The translations under genes and the position numbers were made by a program. This document shows, one piece after another, positions 18,345-26,420 of a stretch of DNA of 64,000 bases. The notes under the pieces were generated by a model. It was not told where the DNA came from. It ran no database searches and saw nothing but the letters and a program-made list of their open reading frames with translations. This DNA comes from Verrucomicrobiota bacterium (GTDB taxonomy: Bacteria; Verrucomicrobiota; Verrucomicrobiia; Verrucomicrobiales; Akkermansiaceae). Position 1 is the first letter of the stretch. Every line of letters begins with the position of its first letter. The stretch lies in the NCBI GenBank assembly GCA_004293445.1, contig RDYP01000005.1, positions 78,784 to 142,783 on the forward strand, in the 5' to 3' direction.

Positions 18345-19961
18345 TCAGGGTTTCCCCTCTTGATAGAGGCGGGCGATTTCCTCGGGCGGGAGGGCACGGG
18401 AGAGAATCACCAACTCGTCGAGGGATCCGGTGAAATTCCGGAGATGCTCCGCGGGGACCTTGCCTGCGGCGGGCTTCGATCCGACCGGCCAATTGCCGAA
18501 GGCGTAGCCACCGAAACTCACAGGAAGCTTCGCAGGAAAACTGCCGGAGCCGACGGGACAGCCATCGCGATAATGGACAACCTTGCCACTACGGGAATCG
18601 TAGGTGGCGGCAATGAAGATCCAACGGCCGAGGTCGGGCTCGGAGAGGGGCTGCGATTTCACCGGGCCCTCCCATCCGGAAGCGGTGGCGGGGTGGCCGA
18701 TCCCATTGGTCAGGGCGAGTCGGACTTCGCCGCTGTCCTGAAGCAGCCACTGGAGGGCGGATTCGCGCCCAGTGTCAGGCATCAGCAGAACATTGTAGCG
18801 GTTCGGCAGGCCATCGATCCGCAACCACGCGAGGCAGGTGGCGGAGGAGGAATCGCCGGCAAGCCCGAAGAGCAGGCGATCGCCGCGGCCACGAAACTCC
18901 AAGGCACGTTTTCCAGGCCAGCGGCCTGCGGTCCAGCGGGTGCCGACGAGCGCGCCGTGGGATCCGGGCCTGGCCTTCGCAGCATGATTGCGGACGGAAC
19001 GACTGGTGTCGGTGGTTTCTTGAAAGGTGTAAGCCAGCAAGGTGGCGGGATCAGCCGCGAGTCGCTCGGCGGACTCCTGCCAGCGCATCACTCCGAGGCG
19101 TGCACCGTGGACGATGCGTTCGCGGAAGCGGGCCTCGGAGGGGAAGGCCTCGTCGGGCAGAGTCGCGGGGGCGAGCGAACCGGCTGAATCCGTGACCATC
19201 GAAGTCTCATCGCGCAAGTCGTGGATCGTGCCGTTCTGGTGGAGTTCGATCGCTCCTTGCAGGACTTTGACTGCGGATGCGCCGTCCTCGCCGACGACCA
19301 ATCCGAAAGCCGTACCGGTATCGACAACACGCAACTTCGGGGTATCGACAACAAAGCCACGAGCGGGCGGTGGGACTTGGGCGCGGATCTTCCCGAAATG
19401 GCAGAACAATTCCATGCCGGAGACGACGTCCAACTCGGCGGGGCCCTCGAGCAGCAGGCGGGCACCGCTGGCAAACTCGATCGATGCCATGCCGGACTCC
19501 AAAGTGAGGCGGCCGGGTTGGAGAGAACTGCCCGGAGCGGGCTGGAGGCCTTGCCAAACCGCATCCGCGACCTCCTTGACGATCGCGACCGGTTCGGGCG
19601 AAAGCGGCGGCACCGAAGAAGGCCGCGGACCGCGCACGGGGTGAAGCCCGGCGAGAAAGGCTCCAACCATCAACGCCGCCGCGATTGGGATCCACAGAAA
19701 GGGCAGCTTGCGGTGAGGGGCGGGGAGACGGCGCGGGCGACTGGACGAGGGTTCGAGAATGGCGACGATGCCATCTTCCCGAAGGCGGTCGATCAGGGCC
19801 TGTTCGTCGACGAGCAGTCGCGCCATGATCGCGCGAGCGGCGGAGTCGCGGCGCAGCCAGTCGTTGAGGGCCGCGCGGGCCTGCGGATCGCCGTGGTCGC
19901 GGGCGGCGGAAAGGAGTTCGAGCAGGCGTGGCCCGATGTCGGACGGGGTGCTCGGCTTCAT
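18345..19961 (-). CDS. Membrane FecR-like anti-sigma protein with LamG domain, 538 aa
   Basis: The first ~80 residues are a soluble, probably cytoplasmic region (LLELLSAARDHGDPQARAAL). A single membrane segment follows (about 84-105, FLWIPIAAALMVGAFLAGL). A FecR-like beta-rich region covers about 140-255 (RLTLESGMASIEFASGARLL). The C-terminal half (about 330-535) is a LamG/concanavalin-like domain with GRWPGKRALEF and LDELVILSRALPPEEIARLY. The start ATG overlaps the sigma-factor stop by four bases (ATGA), so the pair is translationally coupled. In this family arrangement the protein is expected to hold the sigma factor at the membrane and to sense an external polysaccharide through the LamG part. 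The sensing role is inferred. It sits 40 bases upstream of the giant glycosidase gene. Confidence 0.85.
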   Translation of the reverse strand: MKPSTPSDIGPRLLELLSAARDHGDPQARAALNDWLRRDSAARAIMARLLVDEQALIDRLREDGIVAILEPSSSRPRRLPAPHRKLPFLWIPIAAALMVGAFLAGLHPVRGPRPSSVPPLSPEPVAIVKEVADAVWQGLQPAPGSSLQPGRLTLESGMASIEFASGARLLLEGPAELDVVSGMELFCHFGKIRAQVPPPARGFVVDTPKLRVVDTGTAFGLVVGEDGASAVKVLQGAIELHQNGTIHDLRDETSMVTDSAGSLAPATLPDEAFPSEARFRERIVHGARLGVMRWQESAERLAADPATLLAYTFQETTDTSRSVRNHAAKARPGSHGALVGTRWTAGRWPGKRALEFRGRGDRLLFGLAGDSSSATCLAWLRIDGLPNRYNVLLMPDTGRESALQWLLQDSGEVRLALTNGIGHPATASGWEGPVKSQPLSEPDLGRWIFIAATYDSRSGKVVHYRDGCPVGSGSFPAKLPVSFGGYAFGNWPVGSKPAAGKVPAEHLRNFTGSLDELVILSRALPPEEIARLYQEGKP

Positions 19962-20488
19962 GCCTCCGCCCTCCCGAGTTCGCGTTGAATGCAGTCGCTG
20001 AGGACCTGTCGCAGTCGGAGCATGTTCATTTTCACCGCGCTGTCGGAGCGGCGGGTAGTCCGGGCGATCTCACGAAGCGGGCGGCCGTCGACGTAGTGCG
20101 CGTGGAGGAGGGCGCGCTGCTCGGCACCGAGTTTTCCGAGGCAAACGCCGAGGGCCTCGCGGCGCTCGGGCAGCTCGGTGGCGACGCGTTCCGCGTCATC
20201 GGCCAGCGACTCGACGACATCGGGGTCGAAGACGAGGCGATCGCGCGACTTGTCGCGGAAGTGCGAAAGGATGGTGAAGCGGGCGACGGCGAAGGCCCAG
20301 GGAAGGAACTCGGTTTCCGGATCCCAGTCGCCCGATTTTTTCCAGAGCTTGAGATTGGTTTCCTGCAGCACCTCGGCCGCGGCGTTGCGGTCGGCGAGGT
20401 TCGCGTGGCAGAAGGCCGAGAGAACCGGCTGGTAGCGGGTCAGCGCTTCGACAAAGCGAAGGTCCGGGCTTGGGTTGGAATCGGGCAT
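19958..20488 (-). CDS. ECF-type RNA polymerase sigma factor, 176 aa
   Basis: This is a short sigma-70 family protein with only regions 2 and 4. Region 2 is seen in AAEVLQETNLKLWKK and PWAFAVARFTILSHFRD. Region 4 is seen in LGKLGAEQRALLHAHYVDG and the helix-turn-helix REIARTTRRSDSAVKMNMLR. Length and motifs fit the Planctomycete/Verrucomicrobial ECF subfamily that pairs with FecR/LamG membrane proteins. It is the first gene of the set that continues into the FecR/LamG protein and the giant glycosidases, and probably directs their transcription, possibly with its own. The 75 bases upstream have no gene. I could not name a promoter there with confidence. Confidence 0.9.
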   Translation of the reverse strand: MPDSNPSPDLRFVEALTRYQPVLSAFCHANLADRNAAAEVLQETNLKLWKKSGDWDPETEFLPWAFAVARFTILSHFRDKSRDRLVFDPDVVESLADDAERVATELPERREALGVCLGKLGAEQRALLHAHYVDGRPLREIARTTRRSDSAVKMNMLRLRQVLSDCIQRELGRAEA

Positions 20489-20563
20489 GGGCCGGTGTTC
20501 TCGGGGATTCCCGTGGACCCGTGCCGCGTCACATCTTTTTCGCCGGGATCACCCCGGGCAAGA

Positions 20564-21274
20564 CTAGGGCGCGGCGGCCGTGCCAGCGGGGGCTGCGATC
20601 GACGGCACGTCGAAGAAGCGATACACGCCGACGGGCTTCGATGCGTGCTTGCCATCGAAGAGGAAAACGAAATTCCGTCGCCCCGGGCGGTGTCCCCAGA
20701 CGGCGGAGTAGACGAGCTTCGCCTTGCCCTTGTCAAAGACCGCCATCTGCATTGGCAGGTCGAGCGTTTCCTTTCCCCAAGAGAGGTCGCCGACGATGGT
20801 ATCGCGACCAGCTGGCAGGCCGAATTTCTCGCCGCCGAGGATCACGGAGATCGGCTGGCGGGAGAAGTTGAAGAAGCGATAGTCGCCCGCCTTGCTCTTG
20901 CCGGTCGAGATGTCGTAAGGGCGCAGCTTGAGCGGCTCCTTGCCCGACTTCAGGCAAAGCATGAGGATGCGGTTGCAGTCGAGCGGCAGGTCGACGGAGG
21001 CGACCGGCGCGGGCAGGGGCTCGGCGGTGAATTCGGCGGCGCTGGCGCGGAGGACGAATCGCCGTGGTCCCTTGTAGGGAAGCGGCTGGCTGAGACCGGT
21101 GAGATTGGCTTGGAAGGGCTGAGGCACCTTGCCATCGAAGAAGAAAAGGTCCGTTACCGGATCATGGAGAGCCAGGGTCAGGATCTGGGTGCTGACCGCG
21201 GGAGGCGGGGTTTGAGCCAGAGCGGGCAGGCAAGAGAAGCCGATCAAAAGCAGCGGGACGAGACGGGAAATCAT
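20564..21274 (-). CDS. Small secreted protein of unknown function, 236 aa
   Basis: I chose the ATG at 21274 because it gives a clear signal peptide (MISRLVPLLLIGFSCLPALAQ). The longer frame would start inside the upstream gene. The mature protein has no family I recognise. It contains RRFVLRASAAEF, DYRFFNFSRQPISVILGGEKF and RRNFVFLFDGKHASKP, suggesting a beta-rich exported protein. It follows the Verru_Chthon A gene by 13 bases, so the two are very probably co-transcribed, and it may act in the same envelope structure. No Shine-Dalgarno sequence is evident. Confidence 0.7.
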   Translation of the reverse strand: MISRLVPLLLIGFSCLPALAQTPPPAVSTQILTLALHDPVTDLFFFDGKVPQPFQANLTGLSQPLPYKGPRRFVLRASAAEFTAEPLPAPVASVDLPLDCNRILMLCLKSGKEPLKLRPYDISTGKSKAGDYRFFNFSRQPISVILGGEKFGLPAGRDTIVGDLSWGKETLDLPMQMAVFDKGKAKLVYSAVWGHRPGRRNFVFLFDGKHASKPVGVYRFFDVPSIAAPAGTAAAP

Positions 21275-21287
21275 GGCGGGTTGGGCT

Positions 21288-24200
21288 TCAGGCTGAGGCG
21301 TCGGGCAGCCAGCGGAAAGAAACAATTTCATAACGGCGCCCGAACTTGCGATTGGCGTCGGACTTGAGATCGACGAGCGCGAAGTGCGGCGGATCGATCG
21401 GATCGACATACGATGGACTGCGCTGGACGAAGGCCTCGCACCAAGCACGGGCGATCACCTTGCCGCTGCCATCGAGCGCCTCGCCGCAGGCCCGGATCCG
21501 GAAGTAGTCCGAGCGCGGCTGAAGCAGGGGAGCGAGGGACTGCAGGACATCGCCCTGAAGCAGGTAGGACGCGCAACCGGCGGTATTCGATTCATTGGTG
21601 ATCGCGTTGGAGAAGGCCGCGCCCGTGGGCTTGGCGGCGGCGGCACCAACGCTCTCGGGCAGCTTGCTGTTCACGCTGCGGTCGAGCGCCGCTTGGAGGG
21701 CGCCTTTCAATTTGTGATCGTTCTTGGAAGCGTCCGGGTTGCGATTGACGAACTCGCCAAGCGAGCGGAAGGGACCGCGCTCCTTGACTTCCTTGACGAT
21801 TTCGGTGGCGAGTTGTTGGAGTTCGTCTTCGGACAACTGGCGCCAGCCCTGCCAGAATCCGGGCTCTTCGCCGCTGCCACCTTGGGCGAAAGGCTCCGAG
21901 GTCAGGACGTGGCTGAAGCGGTTGAAACGGATGCCCTCCGGCTTGTTCCAGGAGGGAGTGCCGCCCGATGGCTTGATGACCGGAAGTTCCGCCGTGGTCA
22001 TTGAGGAAAGCATGGCCTTCCACGCGGTCACGGAGGTCGAGTTCACGTTGAAGGCGCCCTTGACCAAGACCCGCGAGGCCAAGGCTTCCGGGGCACGCTC
22101 GGCGCTTTGCGTGATCAAGGCATCGATCCCCGTATCGCCGGGACCCGGCTGAAAGACCATGCGCGGGTTGGGCAGGACCGTTTCCCCGGAGACCAGCTTT
22201 TTCAGGTTGAAGAAGTTGTCGAAGGACGAGCCGCTGCTGGCGACGTAGTCGATGCCAAGGGTCGAGAAGAAGAAACCGTCCCAGAGTCGGCTGTTCACCT
22301 CGTGGGAGATGTCGACGACGTTGAGTCCCTTCTTGCCGGAGAAATTGCTGGAGATGGTCGAGTTCAGCGGAATGCGAGGGTTGGCGTAGGAATTGCCGAC
22401 GACGAATCCGGGCTCGAAGTTGTAGCGCGAGAGGTGGGCGTGCTGGAACTGACCGATCGAGACCAGTGGGCTGCGCGGGGCATCATAGACGATCACATGG
22501 GTCTGGCCGGTGGTCGTGTTGGAAGGACCGCCGTAGCCGCGGTAGCGCTTGATGTTGCTGGGATCGACCTGCGGTTCCGGCTCCGCACGGCCGCCTTCAC
22601 CGATCAGTCCGCGATTGCCACCGAAGCCGTCGCCAACCTGACCGGACGGCGCGGGATCGTGAGTGCCGCCCATCAGGTGGGAAGTCAGATGCCAGCCACT
22701 GCGATCTTTGCCTTCGACCTTCGAGCCATCCCAAGCCGGATTGGTGACGAAGGCGCGCGGGTTGGAATCGATCCATCCACGCAAGCGTTGGTTCTTGTCC
22801 ACCATGCTCATCTGGGTGCTGGTGCGGCCGAAGAAGGACCAAGTGGCGATGTGGGCGACCACGCTCTCACCCGCGAGATCGTCGATCAGGAATTTCTCCT
22901 TGGTGGTGTTGTTGGTGGCGCCACCTTTCCAACCGGAAACGACGGCTTCGGGCACCTTCATCTTCGGCCCCGCATCCCCGTTCCAGAGTTCTGTCGAACG
23001 GAGCAAGACATTGCCTCCCGACTTCAGGGTGAACCAAGTGGATGCGGTTTTCGCGACATCGAGCGATGGATAGCGCTTGATGGTTTCGGGACTCTGAGTG
23101 TCTTGCAGGATGATGTCGCCGAACCACGCTTCGTAGCCGGAAGGCACGAGTCGGTCGGCCGCCGTGCCGTCCTTCGCTTCATAGGAAAGATCGACCACGA
23201 AGGCACCCTTCTCACTCCAGCCGGACTTCAGTTTATAAGATTGGCCGGCTTTGATCTGGATCTGGTCGGTGACGGAAAAGAGGCGGAATTCACCGGGTTC
23301 GAGATCGATCGACTCCGTCTCCACCGAGAAGTATTTGCCATCGGTCTGCTTCTCCGGGGTGGGGATGCCGCCGCCGGCGTTCCAAGCGTCGCGGAGCCAG
23401 AGGAAAGTGATGCGGGAGTCGGACCCATCTTTCTTCGAGTAGTTGAGACGGAAGTAAGGATAGAGGGCCCACTGGAGCTGATAAGGAGCCGCCTTGATTT
23501 TGACGTTGTAGGGATTCCAGAGGCCGAAGACCGGCTTGAGCTCGACCTGGGCGCGGAACTGCTTGGGCGCGTTTGGCGCCGCACCCGCCGCGGGAGGAGC
23601 CGGCTTGGCTTTGAGACGGAAGCCCATTTGCAGAGTCGACACCACCGGCTGGAGCGGGCTGTTGGTGTGCTGGAAGTCGTTTTGGTAGGTGCCGGCATTG
23701 TGGCGGGTGTAGGGGAGCCAGTCGCGAAAGCGGAGGTCGGCCCAAGGAATTGGGTTCGCACCAACGACAGGGTATTCCTGACCGGTCGCGTTCTGCCAAA
23801 GGGTGGCGTAATTCCAAAGATTCCCCCAGTTCGGGCCTGCTTGGATCGAGCCGTCCTTGCTGGCCGACTTGCTGAGGAAGAATTTCTTGGCATCGGCGAC
23901 ATTGAACTGAGTGATGTTCGCCCCGTTGTGAGTCATCGCCCCGGCGGTGGCGCCCATGTAGCGCGCCGCGTATTTCTTGCTTTTCTGGGACTTGTCGAAA
24001 ATCAGAGAAAGGTCGGCTTTCATCCCGCCGTCGACCACATTGACCGGCAGCCCGAATCCGCCTGTCGTGAGGTCGTCGAAATGAAGGGAAGGCACCTCGC
24101 GGTCGGACGCGGCAAGACCGGCCGTCGCGACCGAAACGAGCGTCGCGCGGTCAAGCTTCTCGTCTTCAGCCAGCTTGGCCATGGCACCACCCACCGCTTC

Positions 24201-24794
24201 GAGCCCGGGTTCGGTGGGCGATTGTGAGAGGGCAATGCGTTTCCGGTCGGAATTCGGCGCCATTTTCGGCGGCTCGATGTCGACCCGCGCTTTCGCTCCT
24301 TCATCACCGATCCACCAGCCGTAGCGACCGGGGATGCCATTGCCAGTGGCGGCGAGCTGCACCGCAGGGACACTGATCCGCTTGGCGGCATCGGGGAAGT
24401 CGACCACGGTCAGCTCCCCGTCCGTTGCTCCGGCGACCGGGTCGGGAGTCTCACCGCTCACCAGCCATTTGACGTCCTCTTTTTTCGCACCAAGCGCCGT
24501 GCTCCACGCCCCAGTCCACTTCGTCTGCTTGGTGCCGGGCACAACCTCCGACGAGGCGGTCACGGCCTGATCCGGACCGGCGGTTTTTTGCAACTCGCCG
24601 AGCGCGAGCAACAGGGCCATCCGGGCATTCGCCTTGGCGGTCTGGAGCGCTTCCGACTGGCTCGACGAACGGAGAGAAATCGCGCTGATCCCGAGAAGTC
24701 CTACCGAAATCACGACCAGCAGGACCATGAGGCTGAGGGAAATCACCAGAGCGAAGCCCCGCGGCGATCTGGTTTTCGAAGGATTGAGAGTCAT
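21288..24794 (-). CDS. Verru_Chthon cassette protein A (pilin-like), 1168 aa
   Basis: The protein begins MTLNPSKTRSPRGFALVISL. The RGF followed by a hydrophobic helix (VISLSLMVLLVVISVGLLG) is a type IV pilin-like methylation/transport signal, and the following ALQTAKANARMALLLALGEL stretch is typical of Verru_Chthon cassette protein A. The ATG at 24794 is preferred over the longer frame (24962) because it places the pilin-like signal near the N-terminus. The remaining ~1100 residues are a large, probably extracytoplasmic region with no enzyme motif I recognise. In Verrucomicrobia and Chthoniobacter such proteins occur with B, C and D partners. Here only A is present, followed by a small secreted protein. 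Confidence 0.85.
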   Translation of the reverse strand: MTLNPSKTRSPRGFALVISLSLMVLLVVISVGLLGISAISLRSSSQSEALQTAKANARMALLLALGELQKTAGPDQAVTASSEVVPGTKQTKWTGAWSTALGAKKEDVKWLVSGETPDPVAGATDGELTVVDFPDAAKRISVPAVQLAATGNGIPGRYGWWIGDEGAKARVDIEPPKMAPNSDRKRIALSQSPTEPGLEAVGGAMAKLAEDEKLDRATLVSVATAGLAASDREVPSLHFDDLTTGGFGLPVNVVDGGMKADLSLIFDKSQKSKKYAARYMGATAGAMTHNGANITQFNVADAKKFFLSKSASKDGSIQAGPNWGNLWNYATLWQNATGQEYPVVGANPIPWADLRFRDWLPYTRHNAGTYQNDFQHTNSPLQPVVSTLQMGFRLKAKPAPPAAGAAPNAPKQFRAQVELKPVFGLWNPYNVKIKAAPYQLQWALYPYFRLNYSKKDGSDSRITFLWLRDAWNAGGGIPTPEKQTDGKYFSVETESIDLEPGEFRLFSVTDQIQIKAGQSYKLKSGWSEKGAFVVDLSYEAKDGTAADRLVPSGYEAWFGDIILQDTQSPETIKRYPSLDVAKTASTWFTLKSGGNVLLRSTELWNGDAGPKMKVPEAVVSGWKGGATNNTTKEKFLIDDLAGESVVAHIATWSFFGRTSTQMSMVDKNQRLRGWIDSNPRAFVTNPAWDGSKVEGKDRSGWHLTSHLMGGTHDPAPSGQVGDGFGGNRGLIGEGGRAEPEPQVDPSNIKRYRGYGGPSNTTTGQTHVIVYDAPRSPLVSIGQFQHAHLSRYNFEPGFVVGNSYANPRIPLNSTISSNFSGKKGLNVVDISHEVNSRLWDGFFFSTLGIDYVASSGSSFDNFFNLKKLVSGETVLPNPRMVFQPGPGDTGIDALITQSAERAPEALASRVLVKGAFNVNSTSVTAWKAMLSSMTTAELPVIKPSGGTPSWNKPEGIRFNRFSHVLTSEPFAQGGSGEEPGFWQGWRQLSEDELQQLATEIVKEVKERGPFRSLGEFVNRNPDASKNDHKLKGALQAALDRSVNSKLPESVGAAAAKPTGAAFSNAITNESNTAGCASYLLQGDVLQSLAPLLQPRSDYFRIRACGEALDGSGKVIARAWCEAFVQRSPSYVDPIDPPHFALVDLKSDANRKFGRRYEIVSFRWLPDASA

Positions 24795-24964
24795 GGCGAG
24801 ATTGGGTTTGCGACGCTGCCGGTATGGGCAATGTCGGGACAATATGCTCGGTTCCCGGGGCGCGGACCAGAGGAGATGACGTATTCCTTCTGCGGAATTG
24901 CGCATTTTTTCCGCCGCGTCGTCGGTGGATTTCCCCCATTCAGGGGGGGATTTGCCGTCCATTT
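24795..24964. other. Intergenic stretch with a C5/G7 inverted repeat
   Basis: This 170-base gap lies upstream of the Verru_Chthon A gene. It contains a hairpin of five C and a run of seven G around ATTCA (24933-24949). No T-run follows it on either strand, so it is not a normal terminator. The gap must hold the promoter of the Verru_Chthon A gene unless that is read through from the chromate transporter upstream. I see no clear promoter boxes. Confidence 0.4.
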
Positions 24965-26278
24965 TCAGGATAGCGCCTGAATCAGGCCCGCAACGGCGCA
25001 GGCGGCGAGGACCGGGATCACGCCAAGCTTGAAGCGCTCGATCGCGAACCAGGCGACAAGGGCAACCAGAGCAACAAAAAGATCCGGTTCGCCGCCGACT
25101 TCAGGCCACAGGGCTTCGCGGGTGAAAGACACGGCGAGATTGAGGATGACACCGACCACTGCGGCGGTGATTCCAGTCAGCGCCGCAGCCAGCGCCGGGC
25201 GCTCGCGCAGACCCTCGACGTGGGGCGCGCCGAGAAAGACAAACAGGAAGCAGGGCAGGAAGGTCACCCAGGTGGTGATCGCCGCACCGAGCGCCGCGGC
25301 GGCCAAGGGCGGGAGCCCACCGGGATGCTGCCAGGCGGCGACGAAGCCGACAAACTGGAGCACCATGATCAGCGGACCCGGCGTGGTTTCCGCGAGACCC
25401 AAACCCGCCATCATCTGGCGCTTGGCCAACCAGTCGAAATGCTCCACCGCCATCTGGGCGACATAGGGAAGCACCGCGTAGGCACCCCCGATGGTCACCA
25501 GCGCGGCCTTGCTGAAAAACAGGCCTTGCTGGAAATGGATGCCGTTCCAACCCAGCAACAACCCACAGGCAAACACCGGCATCCACCACAGCATCAGACA
25601 GAGGCCGCAGACTCGCCATGTCCGACCCCAACTGGCAGCCAGAGGCAGGGCCAGTTCGGCACAGACCACCGACGCACCTCCATCGGCGGCGTGCCCCTTG
25701 CCCGCCGGAAACTGACTCGGAAAACGCCGTCCACCGAGCCAACCGACCAGCGCGGCGACGGCAAGGATGATGACGAAGGAGATGTGGAAAAAATGGATCG
25801 CGACGAAGGCCGCCGCCGCCAGCGACCACAACGCCGGACTTTTCAGTGCCTTGCCGCCGATCCTTTTGACCGCCGCAAAAACGATCGCAATCACTGCGGG
25901 GATCAGCCCGTGGAAAAGTCCCTGCACCCAAGCCAACTCGCCGCCGGCCATGTAGAGCCAGCTGAGTCCGAAAAGGATGAACACCGAAGGCAGCACGAAC
26001 AACACACCGGCAGCAATCCCGCCACGCGCGCCGTGCAGCCGCCAGCCAAGATAGGTCGCCAGCTGCTGCGCCTCCGGCCCCGGGAGCAGCATGCAGAAAT
26101 TCAGCGCGTGCAGAAAATGGTCCTCACTGAGCCAGCGACGCTTTTCAACCAGCTCGCGGTGCATGATCGAAATCTGCCCGGCGGGCCCGCCGAAGCTGAT
26201 CCACCCGAGCTTCACCCAGAAGCGCAAGGCCTCGCGGAAATCCGGCACTTTTGGTCGATCCTCGCTCAGTTGGTTCAT
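24965..26278 (-). CDS. chrA: Chromate-type anion transporter (CHR family), 437 aa
   Basis: This is a long-chain CHR family membrane protein with two homologous halves. The first half carries WISFGGPAGQISIMHREL and LNFCMLLPGPEAQQLATYLG. The second carries FFSKAALVTIGGAYAVLPY and GLAETTPGPLIMVLQFVGF. Members export chromate by proton exchange, though many have unknown anion substrates. The ATG at 26278 (MNQLSEDRPKVPDF) gives a normal N-terminus. A start at 26317 would add 13 basic residues. It diverges from the glycosidase-like operon, leaving about 140 bases between. Assignment to the family is firm; the actual substrate is not. Confidence 0.9.
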   Translation of the reverse strand: MNQLSEDRPKVPDFREALRFWVKLGWISFGGPAGQISIMHRELVEKRRWLSEDHFLHALNFCMLLPGPEAQQLATYLGWRLHGARGGIAAGVLFVLPSVFILFGLSWLYMAGGELAWVQGLFHGLIPAVIAIVFAAVKRIGGKALKSPALWSLAAAAFVAIHFFHISFVIILAVAALVGWLGGRRFPSQFPAGKGHAADGGASVVCAELALPLAASWGRTWRVCGLCLMLWWMPVFACGLLLGWNGIHFQQGLFFSKAALVTIGGAYAVLPYVAQMAVEHFDWLAKRQMMAGLGLAETTPGPLIMVLQFVGFVAAWQHPGGLPPLAAAALGAAITTWVTFLPCFLFVFLGAPHVEGLRERPALAAALTGITAAVVGVILNLAVSFTREALWPEVGGEPDLFVALVALVAWFAIERFKLGVIPVLAACAVAGLIQALS

Positions 26279-26420
26279 TGGGAGACAAGCCGACCTTGCC
26301 CGTCTCATCGGACGCACTCAAGCCCGCATCGATTGCCAATTGCCAGCCACAGCAACCGGGCTTCTATTGCAGATGCGGCCGGATTTTTTCGACCGTCCGA
26401 ATTCCTCAACCCTCGCGCCG

